This document shows positions 26,874 to 37,782 of a stretch of DNA of 64,000 nt, piece by piece. Positions within the stretch are counted from its first letter, which is position 1; each line of letters opens with the position of its first letter. This DNA comes from Alitta virens (taxonomy: Eukaryota; Annelida; Polychaeta; Phyllodocida; Nereididae), in contig OW028575.1 of NCBI GenBank assembly GCA_932294295.1, forward strand, positions 41,946,753 to 42,010,752, in the 5' to 3' direction. The notes beneath the pieces were generated by a model. The model saw nothing but the letters and a program-made list of their open reading frames with translations, ran no database searches and was not told the origin of the DNA. A program made the position numbers and the translations under genes.

Positions 26874-27040
26874 GGGGCTTAGCTCAGTGGTAGCACACTG
26901 GGCTGCTAATCCTCAGTTCAAATCCAGCCCATGTTTGAAGGTTGCTTCATCATTCGCCTCCTGCCTGTCCTGATCAGCCATATCTGGTGCAACACATATG
27001 GGACGTAAAGCCAACCCACCCTTCAAGTTTAAGGCCTTGG
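26874..27040 (+). mobile_element. tRNA-derived SINE
   Basis: Starts with a tRNA-like head: 'gggcttagctcagtggtag' contains a good Pol III A box, 'cagttcaaatccagccc' is a B-box-like T loop, and 'gggct' pairs with 'agccc'. The head is only about 56 nt, too short and lacking a proper anticodon/variable arm for a working tRNA. The downstream body ('cctgtcctgatcagcc', 'gggacgtaaagcc') resembles a minus-strand segment at 16.69 kb, so this is a repeated family. It lies within 10 bp of the foldback element's right end. Confidence 0.65.
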
Positions 27041-29392
27041 ATTGTATACATGATTTACTGAAGTTCAGTAATGACTTTGGTTTAGCATGCCATTCTTAGT
27101 ATTTCCTTAAAGGTATCCCAACGTTGGACAAATCCCTATAGTTCCCAAACCTTCACTTTGCATTTTTAGCCACACTTATGTAATATATTGTAGCTAATTT
27201 TACACAGCTATTTTATGTAACAGTCATGAGTACATCAATGTGACCAGCAACATGATGCAAAGCAGCAAAGTTAGAATGTTTGGTTGAACTACTTGGAAAT
27301 TTGTGGATGCAAGTGTTCTCGTTCTGATGCCTGAATGTTAAATTAATACAATCCACAGAGTATTCAATCTAAAGAAACACACTTTCAATGTAAATCATAA
27401 TTCCAAACATTAATCTGAAATTTTATGCTTTAAACCATACCATTTGAGACAGGTATATAGCTTCCGAATCGACTCAATACCAGGCCATGGTTTATCATTT
27501 GTAACTGAAGTATTGGCACCTCAGTAATGTAATATTAAGAACTGTACTCTAAGAGCTATAATGTAATAACATAGGTATTTTCTTATGACATAATAACCAG
27601 CATTTCAAGATGATAATCTGTGTATGCACTTCAATTAAACAATTGCTGAGTAAGAGAGCGATTTATTTTCAAGCAATACATTTACAATTCATATAAATTT
27701 GTATCTAAGGCATACCTTGCCTGGGGAAAATTGCAGACTTAGAAGTCTGTGTTGCAATCACCCTGGTAATTGTTGCACATTCTGTTAATTTCACAATAAT
27801 TATTACATAATATTTTATTTAAGAGCTTTTAGCAATTAAATAAACATTTTATTGACTTTTTGTATGGGCTTAGTCCTGTTATTTGTAAATGAAGTTGTGA
27901 AAGGTTGAAATAATGGGCGAAATTACTTTTTTTTATAAAATTTATTTCAAATCCTTATAATTTCTATCCCGTGCATAGTTCCTACACTGCCAACATAACT
28001 CAAATGAAATTTGGAAGTTTTGCTGAACAAAATGGTATATAGCTTATAATTTCATCACTAAAGTCCCCCGGCTTTCTGCTTCATTTTAATTGGTCCCTAA
28101 CTATATTTAGGTTCTGAATTTGAGGCAGTCATTATACCAATTTCTTTAATATAACATTGCATCACAACATCACAATAATTGATAAATTGGAAAAAATACA
28201 AAATAATATAAATATAAACTATTATTGAGTTAAAAATATATCAAAATCGAAAACATGTCAGTTATTGAAAATTACTTACATTTCACTTACCACGTACACA
28301 GAGCTTTCTTTGCTAAATATCACTTTGAGAGCGTCAGATTTTGACAGGCTGATCAACATTAAGCAGTTCACTGAGGTGGAACTAGACATCTAATCACATC
28401 CAGTTAAGCCAATCAAACTAAGTGAAAACATGACGTACCAAGCCAGTTAGTGAAATAGTAATTAAGCACCAGTGAATAATTAAAACATTTATACTCCACT
28501 TAGACTGGTTAGCCTTGTTCTGAGGGGGCAATCAACGAAACTTTATATATAGTTAACTCCCGGCCTGACTGTAAACTGAATTTGTTTTGGGCAATAAGGG
28601 CTTAGTAAACATGCCTAATGGAGTACAAGTTAGTTAGGTAACTCCAGACTATGAGAGACATAACTATTACATAATACCTGAGTCTGTAATTACTGTACTC
28701 TTATTGTCTTTTGTCTAGTACTCAGTGTCTATGTGAACCTCAAGCCTGCCAGGTCATGCTGAATAAGCAGCTAAAATAACTTCAGATCCCACAGCCGTTT
28801 CTCCTGCTATCATTGTTCAGATTCATCGGAAAAAATCAGTCCACTGGTTGAAGATTTTCCTGAAATTATCTGGCCTCTTCATGAACTTGATTTTACCGGG
28901 ACTTGTATCATGGAGTTATATGAAGTTTAATTGTGTAACCTGAGGCATCAGTGTCCTGTTGTCCAGCAACCAGTAATCGGGAGTAAATTGCATCATGGGA
29001 AGAAGATTAATTTATTAGATGGTGATCTCTTCAACGAAATACACTGTACTGAAATTTTTTTCACAAATTTATAGTTTCAGGAAGGATATCTGTACTGAAA
29101 ATAATTTGACTAAGATATCCGACGAAAATCTATGGAACAAGTTGGTCAGTCGTCGTAAATACTGCAGGCCCATAGCCATTGACTACAAGTTAGTCTTTTT
29201 GACTTCAGGCGCGCAAGAAATTGACAAAGGCTACCTTAATTAAATAAAAAAAACGCGATTGGGAGATTTTTTTTCATTCTGGACATCTTCAAATTGCTAA
29301 AAAGTAAGTTGCTTACTTAATAGCGAACTTTCTGGTCAGGAACGTTCCATCGATTTGGTCAAGACTATTGGACTATTTTCTCCAGTTCTGAC
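27041..29392. other. Gene-free stretch
   Basis: No coding region or structured RNA recognised. On the minus strand AATAAA lies at 29016-29011, about 380 nt past the glycosyltransferase stop, a plausible poly(A) signal for that gene. Confidence 0.45.
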
Positions 29393-31167
29393 TTAATCGC
29401 CAAAAATGGAGACATTGAAAGTTTTTGGTTCATTTTTCAGCAGTGGATCGACCTCTGTCATCCACGAATGAGTCCAGTGATGAACAGTGTATGATATGTT
29501 TTTGGGACCATTCCGCACTTGAGAATCTGTGTATTGCTTGCAGATTTGTTCTGCTTTTTTAGGATTTTTCTTGGTGTTAAACTTGCCAGCCATTGCTTTA
29601 CAATCGTTAGCATATTTTGCCAGGTGCCTGGGATCAGCCTTCGGTTGGAAAATGTCTTCATTGGGTAGATGGGGCAAATTGCTGGAAGTGCTTTTCGAAA
29701 TGGCCTTGTAAGCATCATTTGCCAATACTGGTCCAGTGGCAACCACAGGATTAGCATTTTTGTGTCTGTCATTCTGAGTCAATGAGTCGATGACATACTT
29801 AAAGAAAGGGTGTCTTGGACGACATGCCATAAACGCATTTGATAATAACTGGGCCTCATCATTGTAAAATATTAGTGAATGGATTGCGGGTTCCAAACTA
29901 AATAAACAATCATGTTCAGCAATCTTGGCGTCTAAGGGCTTCAAGCATTCCATGTCTGTGTCAGCGTATACGCCACCAAATTCATACATTAAAAAGTACC
30001 TGGAAAGTAATGCAAATAATAAATATTAGTCTGCTTGACTGGAATCAGGCCCGGCCAATTTTAGTGGTCAATTTTTGAACAGACTGACATTAATGTTCTC
30101 TTGGCATCATCACATGCTAAAAGGCGATGTTTAATTATAATAATAATTGCCTATTAATCAGTATATTGCCTAAATAGTATGTACTACAGCTTAATTGCAC
30201 ATTTACGTTTAAATGGCTTTGAAAAGTATTCCTTGACTTGTTCCATGTGAGAAAAACAATGTACCTTTACCAAACAATGCTTTTGTGCTTCTTACCTGAA
30301 GACATCAGACCTCTGTACACCATATTTATAGCCATGGAAAACCTGTTGGAAATCTGGATATCTGGTGACGATGAACTTCTTGATGTCTTCATCAGTCCAG
30401 AACCAATATTGCCAGGTGGGACTGAGCTTCCGCCACGATTGCATCCAATGCTGCCAGAGCAGAAAAGATGCAGTTAGTTTTAAAAGGTGATGAATTTAGG
30501 TTGCACGCTCACAAAAGCCAAAGTAGGTTTTTCCTACAAGTGGAGCATAGCCCAAAATTTACTCATATAAAGGAGTAAACGTCTACCTTATGAGGAGTAA
30601 AATATACCCTTTGTAGGTAGTAAGTTACTCTTAAGTTACGTCATATGTGAGTCCAGGACTCTTATTGGTTGAGGGACTGCCTTAAGCAATAGGACTCCTT
30701 GATTCACATGAAGTTATCTGAAGCTTAGCTTCAAACTCTATGAGATTGGTTTCCACGTCAATGGAATTGTAATAGATGTCCTACCTTATAATAAACTGAC
30801 ACTAATTCTGTCTTGCTTGTCTGGTGAATGATGTGAGGTACTTTGGTCAACTTGTCGAACTCTGCCAGCTCCTTGTACTTATCCTTGGGACCAAGAATAA
30901 TCTTTGGTCGTACTTCGGCTGCTGTGTTTTGTCGCTTGCTATATTTGTTGATGAATGGATAACTTTGAAAGAAACCTTTCGTCCCTTCTGTTGGCTTTGC
31001 AGATGATTTACTTGGAGTAGCAATTGTTGTCCAATTCAAATTTGACTCAGAAGAGTTTTTCATTAAATTCTCACTAACACCACTTCCATGTCTCTTTGTA
31101 AAATAACTGCAGTGACTGAAAATAAGAGCTGCCGACACGAATACCAATAGGCAGTGAACAGGTTTGC
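29393..31167 (-). CDS. GT32-family (OCH1-like) glycosyltransferase, type II membrane protein
   Basis: Predicted Golgi glycosyltransferase of the 'Gly_transf_sug'/OCH1-like family; donor and acceptor sugars cannot be told from sequence. Minus-strand exons are 31167-30785, 30450-30296 and 29999-29393 (stop at 29395-29393). Splice sites are GT-AG and the phases agree (0, then 2). The first visible exon starts in phase at an acceptor, with a hydrophobic segment ('CLLVFVSAALIF') as likely signal anchor, so the initiator Met is in an undetected upstream exon. A Ser/Thr/Lys-rich stem follows. Family motifs: 'VPHIIHQTSKTE', 'YWFWTDEDIKKF', 'QRSDVFRY' and the DXD-bearing 'GGVYADTDMECL' (metal/nucleotide-sugar binding). 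The C-terminal 'VHHWTHSWM' is also typical. A LINE sits antisense just upstream, in the first intron if the start exon lies further right. Confidence 0.87.
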
Positions 31168-31237
31168 CTGTAATGAAACAATTATTGATTAACCAGGAGA
31201 GAATCAGATCTCTTCTGAGAATATAGGAACATTCATT

Positions 31238-32530
31238 GTGATGAACCCAGCTGGTTCTTTTAACAACTACAGACCAATTTCTGTTCTCCCAGTCATGTCG
31301 AAAATATTTGAGAAGTTAATGTTTAACAGAGTTATTGACTTTTTCAATTCAAGAAATCTATTATACTCATTACAATTTGGCTTTCGAGAACTTCATAACA
31401 CTTCAACAGCTTTAGTATATTTCGTCGATAGTATTATTTCAGCTTTAAATGATGGAAACTATATTATTGGAATTTTTATTGACTTAAGCAAGGCCTTCGA
31501 CACGGTTAATCATAAAATATTGCTAGCTAAGTTATACAAATATGGTTTACGGGGGGTGGCATATGATTGGTTTGTCAGTTACTTGTCCAATAGATTTCAA
31601 TACACAACTTTTAAAAATACGAATTCTGATAAGCTGAAAATAAAATGTGGGGTTCCACAGGGGTCCATTTTGGGACCCCTGTTATTTATTATATATATTA
31701 ACGACCTTGTAAATGCTTCTGGCAAACTATTTCCACTGATGTATGCAGATGACACTAGCCTTTATATTACTGGAAATGATTTGTATAATCTTGTCAGTAG
31801 TGTTAATAACGAATTACATAAAGTAGTAACTTGGATGAGAGTAAATAAACTTTCTGTTAATATAGATAAAACATGTTACATAATTTTCAGACCAAAAAGA
31901 AAAACTGTACCAGGCGATCTACCACCAGTCATACTGGACGGCAAACAGCTGTTGAATGATAAATCTATAAAATTTTTGGAGGTTATACTTGATAATACTG
32001 TATCATGGGTTGAACAAATCAAAAGTATAGAAAATAAGATTTCAAAATGTATTGGAATTATTTCAAAAGCTCGAAAATCTTTGAATAGTAACACTTTATT
32101 AACTCTGTATTATAGTTTTATTTATCCTCACCTGATGTATTGCATAGATTCATGGGGCAGTGCTTATGAAACATATTTACTGCCAATTCTAAAGTTACAA
32201 AAGAAAGTGCTAAGATTAGTTAATAATGTTCCTAGAATATTTGAGTCAAAGGTCTTGTTTTCTGAATTGAAAGTTCTATCTGTAAACAAATTATACAAAT
32301 ATTCTGTGGCAATATTTATGTTTAAATATAAGACAGGTAAATTGCCTCGTGTTTTTATAGAATTCTTTTGTTTAAATGCTTTCATATACAATACTGGAGG
32401 TCAAGGTTTATTCCAGATTCCTGTGTGCACATCAGTATTATCGCAAAAGAGAGTTAGATATACAGGGGTGAAGGTATTTAATATCCTTAATGATAAAATA
32501 GATCGAAAATGTAGTCTTAAGTTGTTATAA
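31238..32530 (+). mobile_element. 5'-truncated non-LTR retrotransposon (LINE) with reverse transcriptase ORF
   Basis: An uninterrupted frame of about 430 codons ends in TAA. It starts inside the RT domain ('NNYRPISVLPVMSKIFEK') and carries 'FIDLSKAFDTVNHKIL' (first catalytic Asp), 'GVPQGSILGPLLFIIYIND' and 'YADDTSLY' (YADD box). The post-RT segment 'YYSFIYPHLMYC...LQKKVLRLV' is typical of Jockey/CR1-type LINEs. The endonuclease and 5' part are missing, with the junction near 31245, the usual signature of incomplete target-primed reverse transcription. The frame is undamaged, so the insertion is fairly young. It lies antisense to the glycosyltransferase gene. Confidence 0.9.
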
Positions 32531-33139
32531 AAGAAGGTTAAAGTTTTTTCTACTTCAGTGTAATGATCCGTTATGGTAATAATTATAAAATATTCACATG
32601 TTATTGATATCATTTTTATTTATACAATTGTCATTCAGTTTATTGATGTTGTTTCTATAATATTTCTTTTTTTTTGTTTTTCTATTTTTCACTCCAGAAA
32701 ATGTCAAGATACATGAATGTTGCACTGTGTTATCAATAGCTACACTTGTGTTACCAGATGGCTATCAGTTGGTCTTAATGGGATTGAATTCACTAAAGGG
32801 GGGGGGGGGGTTAGGGTGAGAGTTCTGCATTGCAACTAAGAATGTTTTTGTTGTTCGATTTCTCAGATTAGCAAATACGTGAATCACAGGTGAATTGCAT
32901 AACTTATAGATTGCAGCCATTCTAAATTGAATTATAGATAGATAGAGCTACTACATTTTTTAACAGCTTATTTTATAAGGATAACTCAGTAAATGTACTG
33001 GTTTCCAGTAATTTTACTGAGATAGTTAGATAGATTCTGTGCATTGCTGATAACATTTCTTTCAGACAAGATTATATGTCCCTGGGGGCACCTGGAGTCC
33101 AAAGTTGAATTAAAATGAATTTCGACCTACTCCATGCAT
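32531..33139. other. LINE 3' region and non-coding DNA
   Basis: AT-rich sequence after the RT stop, probably the LINE 3' UTR for an unknown distance. Poly-G at 32799-32810. No gene. Confidence 0.4.
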
Positions 33140-33203
33140 GTTGTTCCGTTCCGCTAAATACAGTTATCCAATGGGATAACTGTACTTCACGGAACGGAAC
33201 GAC
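33140..33203. repeat. Palindromic mini-element, copy 1
   Basis: 64 bp near-perfect palindrome centred on 'cagttatccaatgggataac', with outer arms 'gttgttccgttccg' and 'cggaacggaacgac'. Shares its core with copies 2 and 3. Confidence 0.88.
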
Positions 33204-33264
33204 AATAATTGTTATTAGCAAAAATAAATAAAATAAATGGTGTTAGCAAAGAATTTATTGTCAT

Positions 33265-33323
33265 GTTGTTCCGTTTCGCAAAATACAGTTATCCAATGGG
33301 ATAACTGTACTTAACGGAACGAC
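33265..33323. repeat. Palindromic mini-element, copy 2
   Basis: 59 bp palindrome with the same core 'cagttatccaatgggataac' and outer arms 'gttgttccgtttcg' and 'ttaacggaacgac'. Lies 61 bp from copy 1, with AT-rich sequence between. Confidence 0.88.
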
Positions 33324-34885
33324 AATTTTTTTTTATTGCAATTTTCTTAAGGTGCTGCACTGCACTTCTCACATTAAACACAGCTGTAAGTGCTAATTTG
33401 ACAGTTGTTATTTATATCCATCTTATATTTGGTAGATGTTGTGAGTAACTCTGAAAATTCGAGGCAAATAATTTCTGCTGTTGTGATTTTATAAATGAAC
33501 AGCAGAAAAAGGGCATTTTTCTGCTGATTTTAGTTTGACATTTTGAAGCTGTTTATATATCAATGATTGATTTCAATAATTCGTGCTTATAATTAAATCT
33601 TCTAAAGTAACATTTTCTAATGTACATTTAGTTGAGATTATGAAATAAAATAGTTTTGTATTTATTCTTTGCTCCGCCTGTTCGCTGTTCATCTAAAAAA
33701 AAAAGCGAGACTCCATACTGATAACAAGGATCATAGGCCTAATAAGAATAACAATGTACTGAATTTGAGGGTTTTACATGTAAAACATTAAAAAAAAGTG
33801 TTAAATTGTGTTACATCCTCTCTGAGGAAAAGACAGGTAACTGGCTAGTACAGATGGGTGACACCAAGGAAGTTGAGACTTTTTAAGGATTAAGAAAACG
33901 GCAAAAATATAACACTTGGGACATGTCACATTTTAGCGCTCATTATTTTGCACCAGGCCCATGGAGACAACTCCCATGCTTTGAACCCAATTAAAACGTC
34001 TGGAATACCCAATAAAAACCTAATTCAGATTCCAGGATTGATGGAGAACAACCCATGAAAGCAGCAGCATCAGTTGCACAACTAGCAGTGGCTGGGCAGG
34101 GTGAGGCAAACACCAGCAGCATCAGCAACTTCAGCGGCAGCAATTGCCGGTGTGCAAGATAAATAATTGAACAGTACTCTGTGTGTGACATTGATGTCAG
34201 TCAGTCAGCTTTTGTTAAATTATAAAATCATGTTTATATATATATGAGAAAAGGGCTTATGTTGTTTGTTACTGACGCACATCCCAACTTTAAGCCGGGC
34301 TCACATTATGCGAATTTGTCGCCCGACACGGGGGTCAACTGGCGATTTTTGCGCGGATCTGTCGACGCTGCAGATGAGTGCTTAAAGCAGTTATCGGGGG
34401 TAATAAATGATGCTTCTTTGTTTCATTAAGAATTGCAGTTATCAGCAATGTGCCCCCTGTAAATCCAATTGGTATTAGCTGAAGTTGGTGAGGGTAAATT
34501 GCAATCAATAATTAAATTGCTATATAATTTTATAATTTTCCCAATGCAGTTCAATCTAACTACTTTTCAGTGCTGTTTTAGGCAGCTGTCATAAACATTA
34601 TTGCAACCTTATGATTCTCAATACTATTAGGAGTATTAATACCTAAATTTTCTGAGATTTTGCAACATGATGTAAAACACAGGCAATACAGCAAAGTTAT
34701 TCTTATTAACTTGAACATCATTTGAGCATGTATCAAGCACTAAATGGCTGCACTAATTTATTATAAATATACTGGATTTCAATCAAACAATTTCCCTTGG
34801 TGAATACATAAGAAATGCAAACCTCACAATAAGACCTTGGTTAGAATAGACATACTAATAGTGAGGTCTTAATAGTGTGGCCACT
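33324..34885. other. Gene-free stretch
   Basis: No supported gene. A short open frame at 34244-34432 sits in sequence ('ccgggctcacattatgcgaa') that looks like decayed transposon DNA rather than a gene. Confidence 0.45.
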
Positions 34886-34965
34886 GAATAGCCTTTAAAT
34901 ACTGTGAATGAATATTTTGGCAGTGTATATGCCATAAATATTCATTCACAGTATAAAGGCTATTC
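34886..34965. repeat. 80 bp foldback element, second sequence type
   Basis: 'gaatagcctttaaatactgt' at the left pairs with 'acagtataaaggctattc' at the right. The inner segments 'gaatgaatatttt' and 'ataaatattcattc' pair as well. Unrelated in sequence to the gttccg palindromes, though of similar size. Confidence 0.85.
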
Positions 34966-35242
34966 ATGTTCATAGACCTAAATGACAGTTAAAGATAGCA
35001 TGTATAGTGACTCCATGAAGATAGGGAAATTATAAATATAAAACAAATACATAAAGAAGGTGCTCAGAAATATGCTGTAGTTTTATAGTTAACACTATTT
35101 AACAGTAATTTAATGTCTTCCTTCTAGACACCTGGAATTCATCATTATTTTTCTGTTTAGCTAATAACATGACACAGGCACACAAGTGACTCCTTATTTA
35201 GTATCATGTTGTTAAATTGCCATTTAGTTTGCACTGCAGTGA

Positions 35243-35359
35243 GAAACACTTTTTGCCTTGGCCTTGATCTTTGGCCTTGGCCTAGGCCTATATTCAGAAA
35301 GTGCTCCTTTTTGCCTTGGCCTATATTCAGAAACTGCTCACTTTTTGCCTTGGCCTTCT
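35243..35359. repeat. Minisatellite, about 33 bp, 'ttgccttggcc' boxes
   Basis: Three imperfect copies of 'ctttttgccttggcctatattcagaaa'-type units. Confidence 0.7.
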
Positions 35360-35674
35360 CACCTGACTTTTTTTAACTTAAGACCTTCATCTTTAACTCA
35401 TCTGAAGATGTTGGAGGAGTACAAAACTTCAATTTGCCATTACTGGGCTTCTATACATGATAGAACAATGCGGTTTTTTTTCTAAATAGTTAATTTTTAA
35501 CTATCTTATCATCTATATCCATTTAAAGCAACACAATGAAAAAATACACTAATCCGAATTTATTGAGAAAGAAATACTGATGACAACCCTGAGGTTTACA
35601 TCACTGAATCTACAATTTGCAAGTGATATTTGAGGTACAAGATGACTTTCTAGTTGTCAGCTGGCATGTTCTGT

Positions 35675-35890
35675 TGAGCTGACTGACTGACAGACAGACT
35701 GACTTGACTGAACTGACTGACTGAACAGACTAGCTTAACTGACAGACAGACAGAATTGACTGAGTCCAACTGACTGATTTAACTGACTGAACTGACTGAA
35801 TATATGAATGAATTAACTTGACTGAACCTGACTTGGCTGTACTGACTGATTTGGCTGAACTGACTGACTTTGCTGAACTGACAGACTATT
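35675..35890. repeat. Degenerate TGAC/TGAA microsatellite
   Basis: Tract of 'ctgactgactgacagac'-like repeats with many substitutions, reading 'gactgaactgactgac' over about 200 bp. Confidence 0.85.
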
Positions 35891-37727
35891 GTAAAAGTAT
35901 TTATATGCATAGGCACCTTTCTTTTGGGGGGGGGGGGGGGGCAAAGGTCATCTTGCCCGAATTTTAAGGCTTTTATTAGCACCCCTTTATGCCCGGATTT
36001 TTCAACTTTTTGCCCGAATTTTTGGCTTTCCTGGACACTTGGGGGGCAATTTCCCCCCCCCCTGCCCCCCCCCCCCCACCTCCTACGCCTATGTTTATTT
36101 GTAATAAAGAAAAAAAAATAGAGAAAGAAATAAGGAAATAAAAGAAAGAAAACAAAACAAAGGAGTCACCCAGATCATTGACATTATGGACATTGACTTA
36201 GCAAGAATTCCCCCTGCATGGTTTTGATTTTACCTGCAGCTGATGCAAGGGCATCCTCCTACAAACCATTATCTTGACAATTCAAATTTGAGCAATTCTG
36301 ACAAACTAAGTATATGTTTCTCAGGATTTACTTGAAACTCAATACCTTAACTTAGGTCATTTAAATTTGGCTACAAATGGAAGAGTTCGGATTTCTGTGA
36401 CTTCAGAATTGATCATCATTTTACAGACATTTCATAAAGAGGGTTTGTTAAAAAATGCCCTAAGTATCTCAGTTATTATATCTTGAGTTGAGAACAAGGT
36501 GGCATTCTGCTTATTTTATTGGCCATTTATCAACAGATAAACATCGCCATCTTCTTAATGGACATTTCCAAAAACCGTAAAACTTCGTAAATGGACATTG
36601 TAAAGTTAATGTAAACCTTTGGAAGGGATGTTATACCCGTCTTATGATTGGAGCAATACATCTGGGTCACTTGTGGTCACTGCTATCAACGAACATTTAA
36701 TTACTTTCGATTCATATTTAACAAGTCAAGAAAGTTTTTATTTCATATTGGTTTCTGAGAAAAAAAAAGAGAATGATTTATTCTTTGTATGAATTCGAAG
36801 GTGGTGTTTTTTTTTTTTGGGGGGGGGGCAAAGTTGAATTTTCATATCCACCGCTAACCTGCCCCCCCCCCCCCCCTCACTGACGGTTTTAGCTAATTTA
36901 ATGAATGAAGTATTAATGAGTGGATGTAAAAAAAAACACAATAGGCAAGTATCGTCGGGCGAAACTTGGTAAACTTTTGTGGTGCAAAAGTTGGTACTCA
37001 ATTGTTATTAACAAAAATAAATTAGAAAATTACTTTGTTAGGAGAATTCACACAGGTAAGGACCTTTACAATGTTGGTGGTTTTCTATTATTTTTAGAAG
37101 TGGAGTTCTGCTATGTTTCATTTTTTGACTGAACTGATCCTAAGAGGTCTTGAAAGTCAAATGCAAACACCTGCAGGCAAAAGTTTAAAGACATTATTTA
37201 CGTCTGGGCCATAATTCATGTATGATATATTATTACATAATATATATACATTTTGTCTGGGCCATAATTCATTGCGTAGATTTTGTAAGACAAAAGAGTG
37301 TTACAAAACCTGTCAATCACTGACATATTAAGTTAGTAAATATAAAATTAAAAAGAACTATTGGTAATGCCCCTCCCACTCAACTCTTTAGCCAATGAAG
37401 TGAATGTTCCCATAATTTTTTTTTTTTTGCTGGTAAAAACTGGTGTTTGATGTAGTGTGGTCTTTAAGCGAGAGATTCCACTGTATTTTGCTGGCACAAT
37501 GCCAAAGAAAACAGCCAGAGTCAACTCCTTGCGCCATATAATTATGGCATTGTTGCGTGATATATAGTAAAAAAAAAAAACCAGCAGGATATTATGTAAT
37601 AATATATCCAATGGTTGCAACATATCGTTTAAAAAAGTCACTTGCAAATTAATGAGTAATGAAACCTCCCTCCTCCCTCTAGCTACTTTAACCCTGAACT
37701 TCATGGCTCATCTCAACTGAAAATGTC
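35891..37727. other. Non-coding; poly-G/poly-C pairs
   Basis: Contains poly-G at 35927-35941 with poly-C runs at 36051-36077, and poly-G at 36820-36829 with poly-C at 36860-36876. Each G/C pair brackets a short (40-120 bp) segment. No gene. Confidence 0.5.
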
Positions 37728-37782
37728 TGTTCCGCAAAGTACAGTTATCCCAAGGGATAACTGTACTTTGCGGAACGGAACA
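37728..37782. repeat. Palindromic mini-element, copy 3
   Basis: 55 bp palindrome. Arms 'tgttccgcaaagtacagtta' and the complement ending 'ctttgcggaacggaaca' surround the core 'tatcccaaggggata'-type centre. Same family as 33140-33203 and 33265-33323. Confidence 0.88.

Noticed and set aside
26874..26932. Functional tRNA gene
   Set aside because: Good A box and near-B box, but the tRNA-like part is too short for a complete cloverleaf and is followed by a repeated body; better explained as a SINE head.
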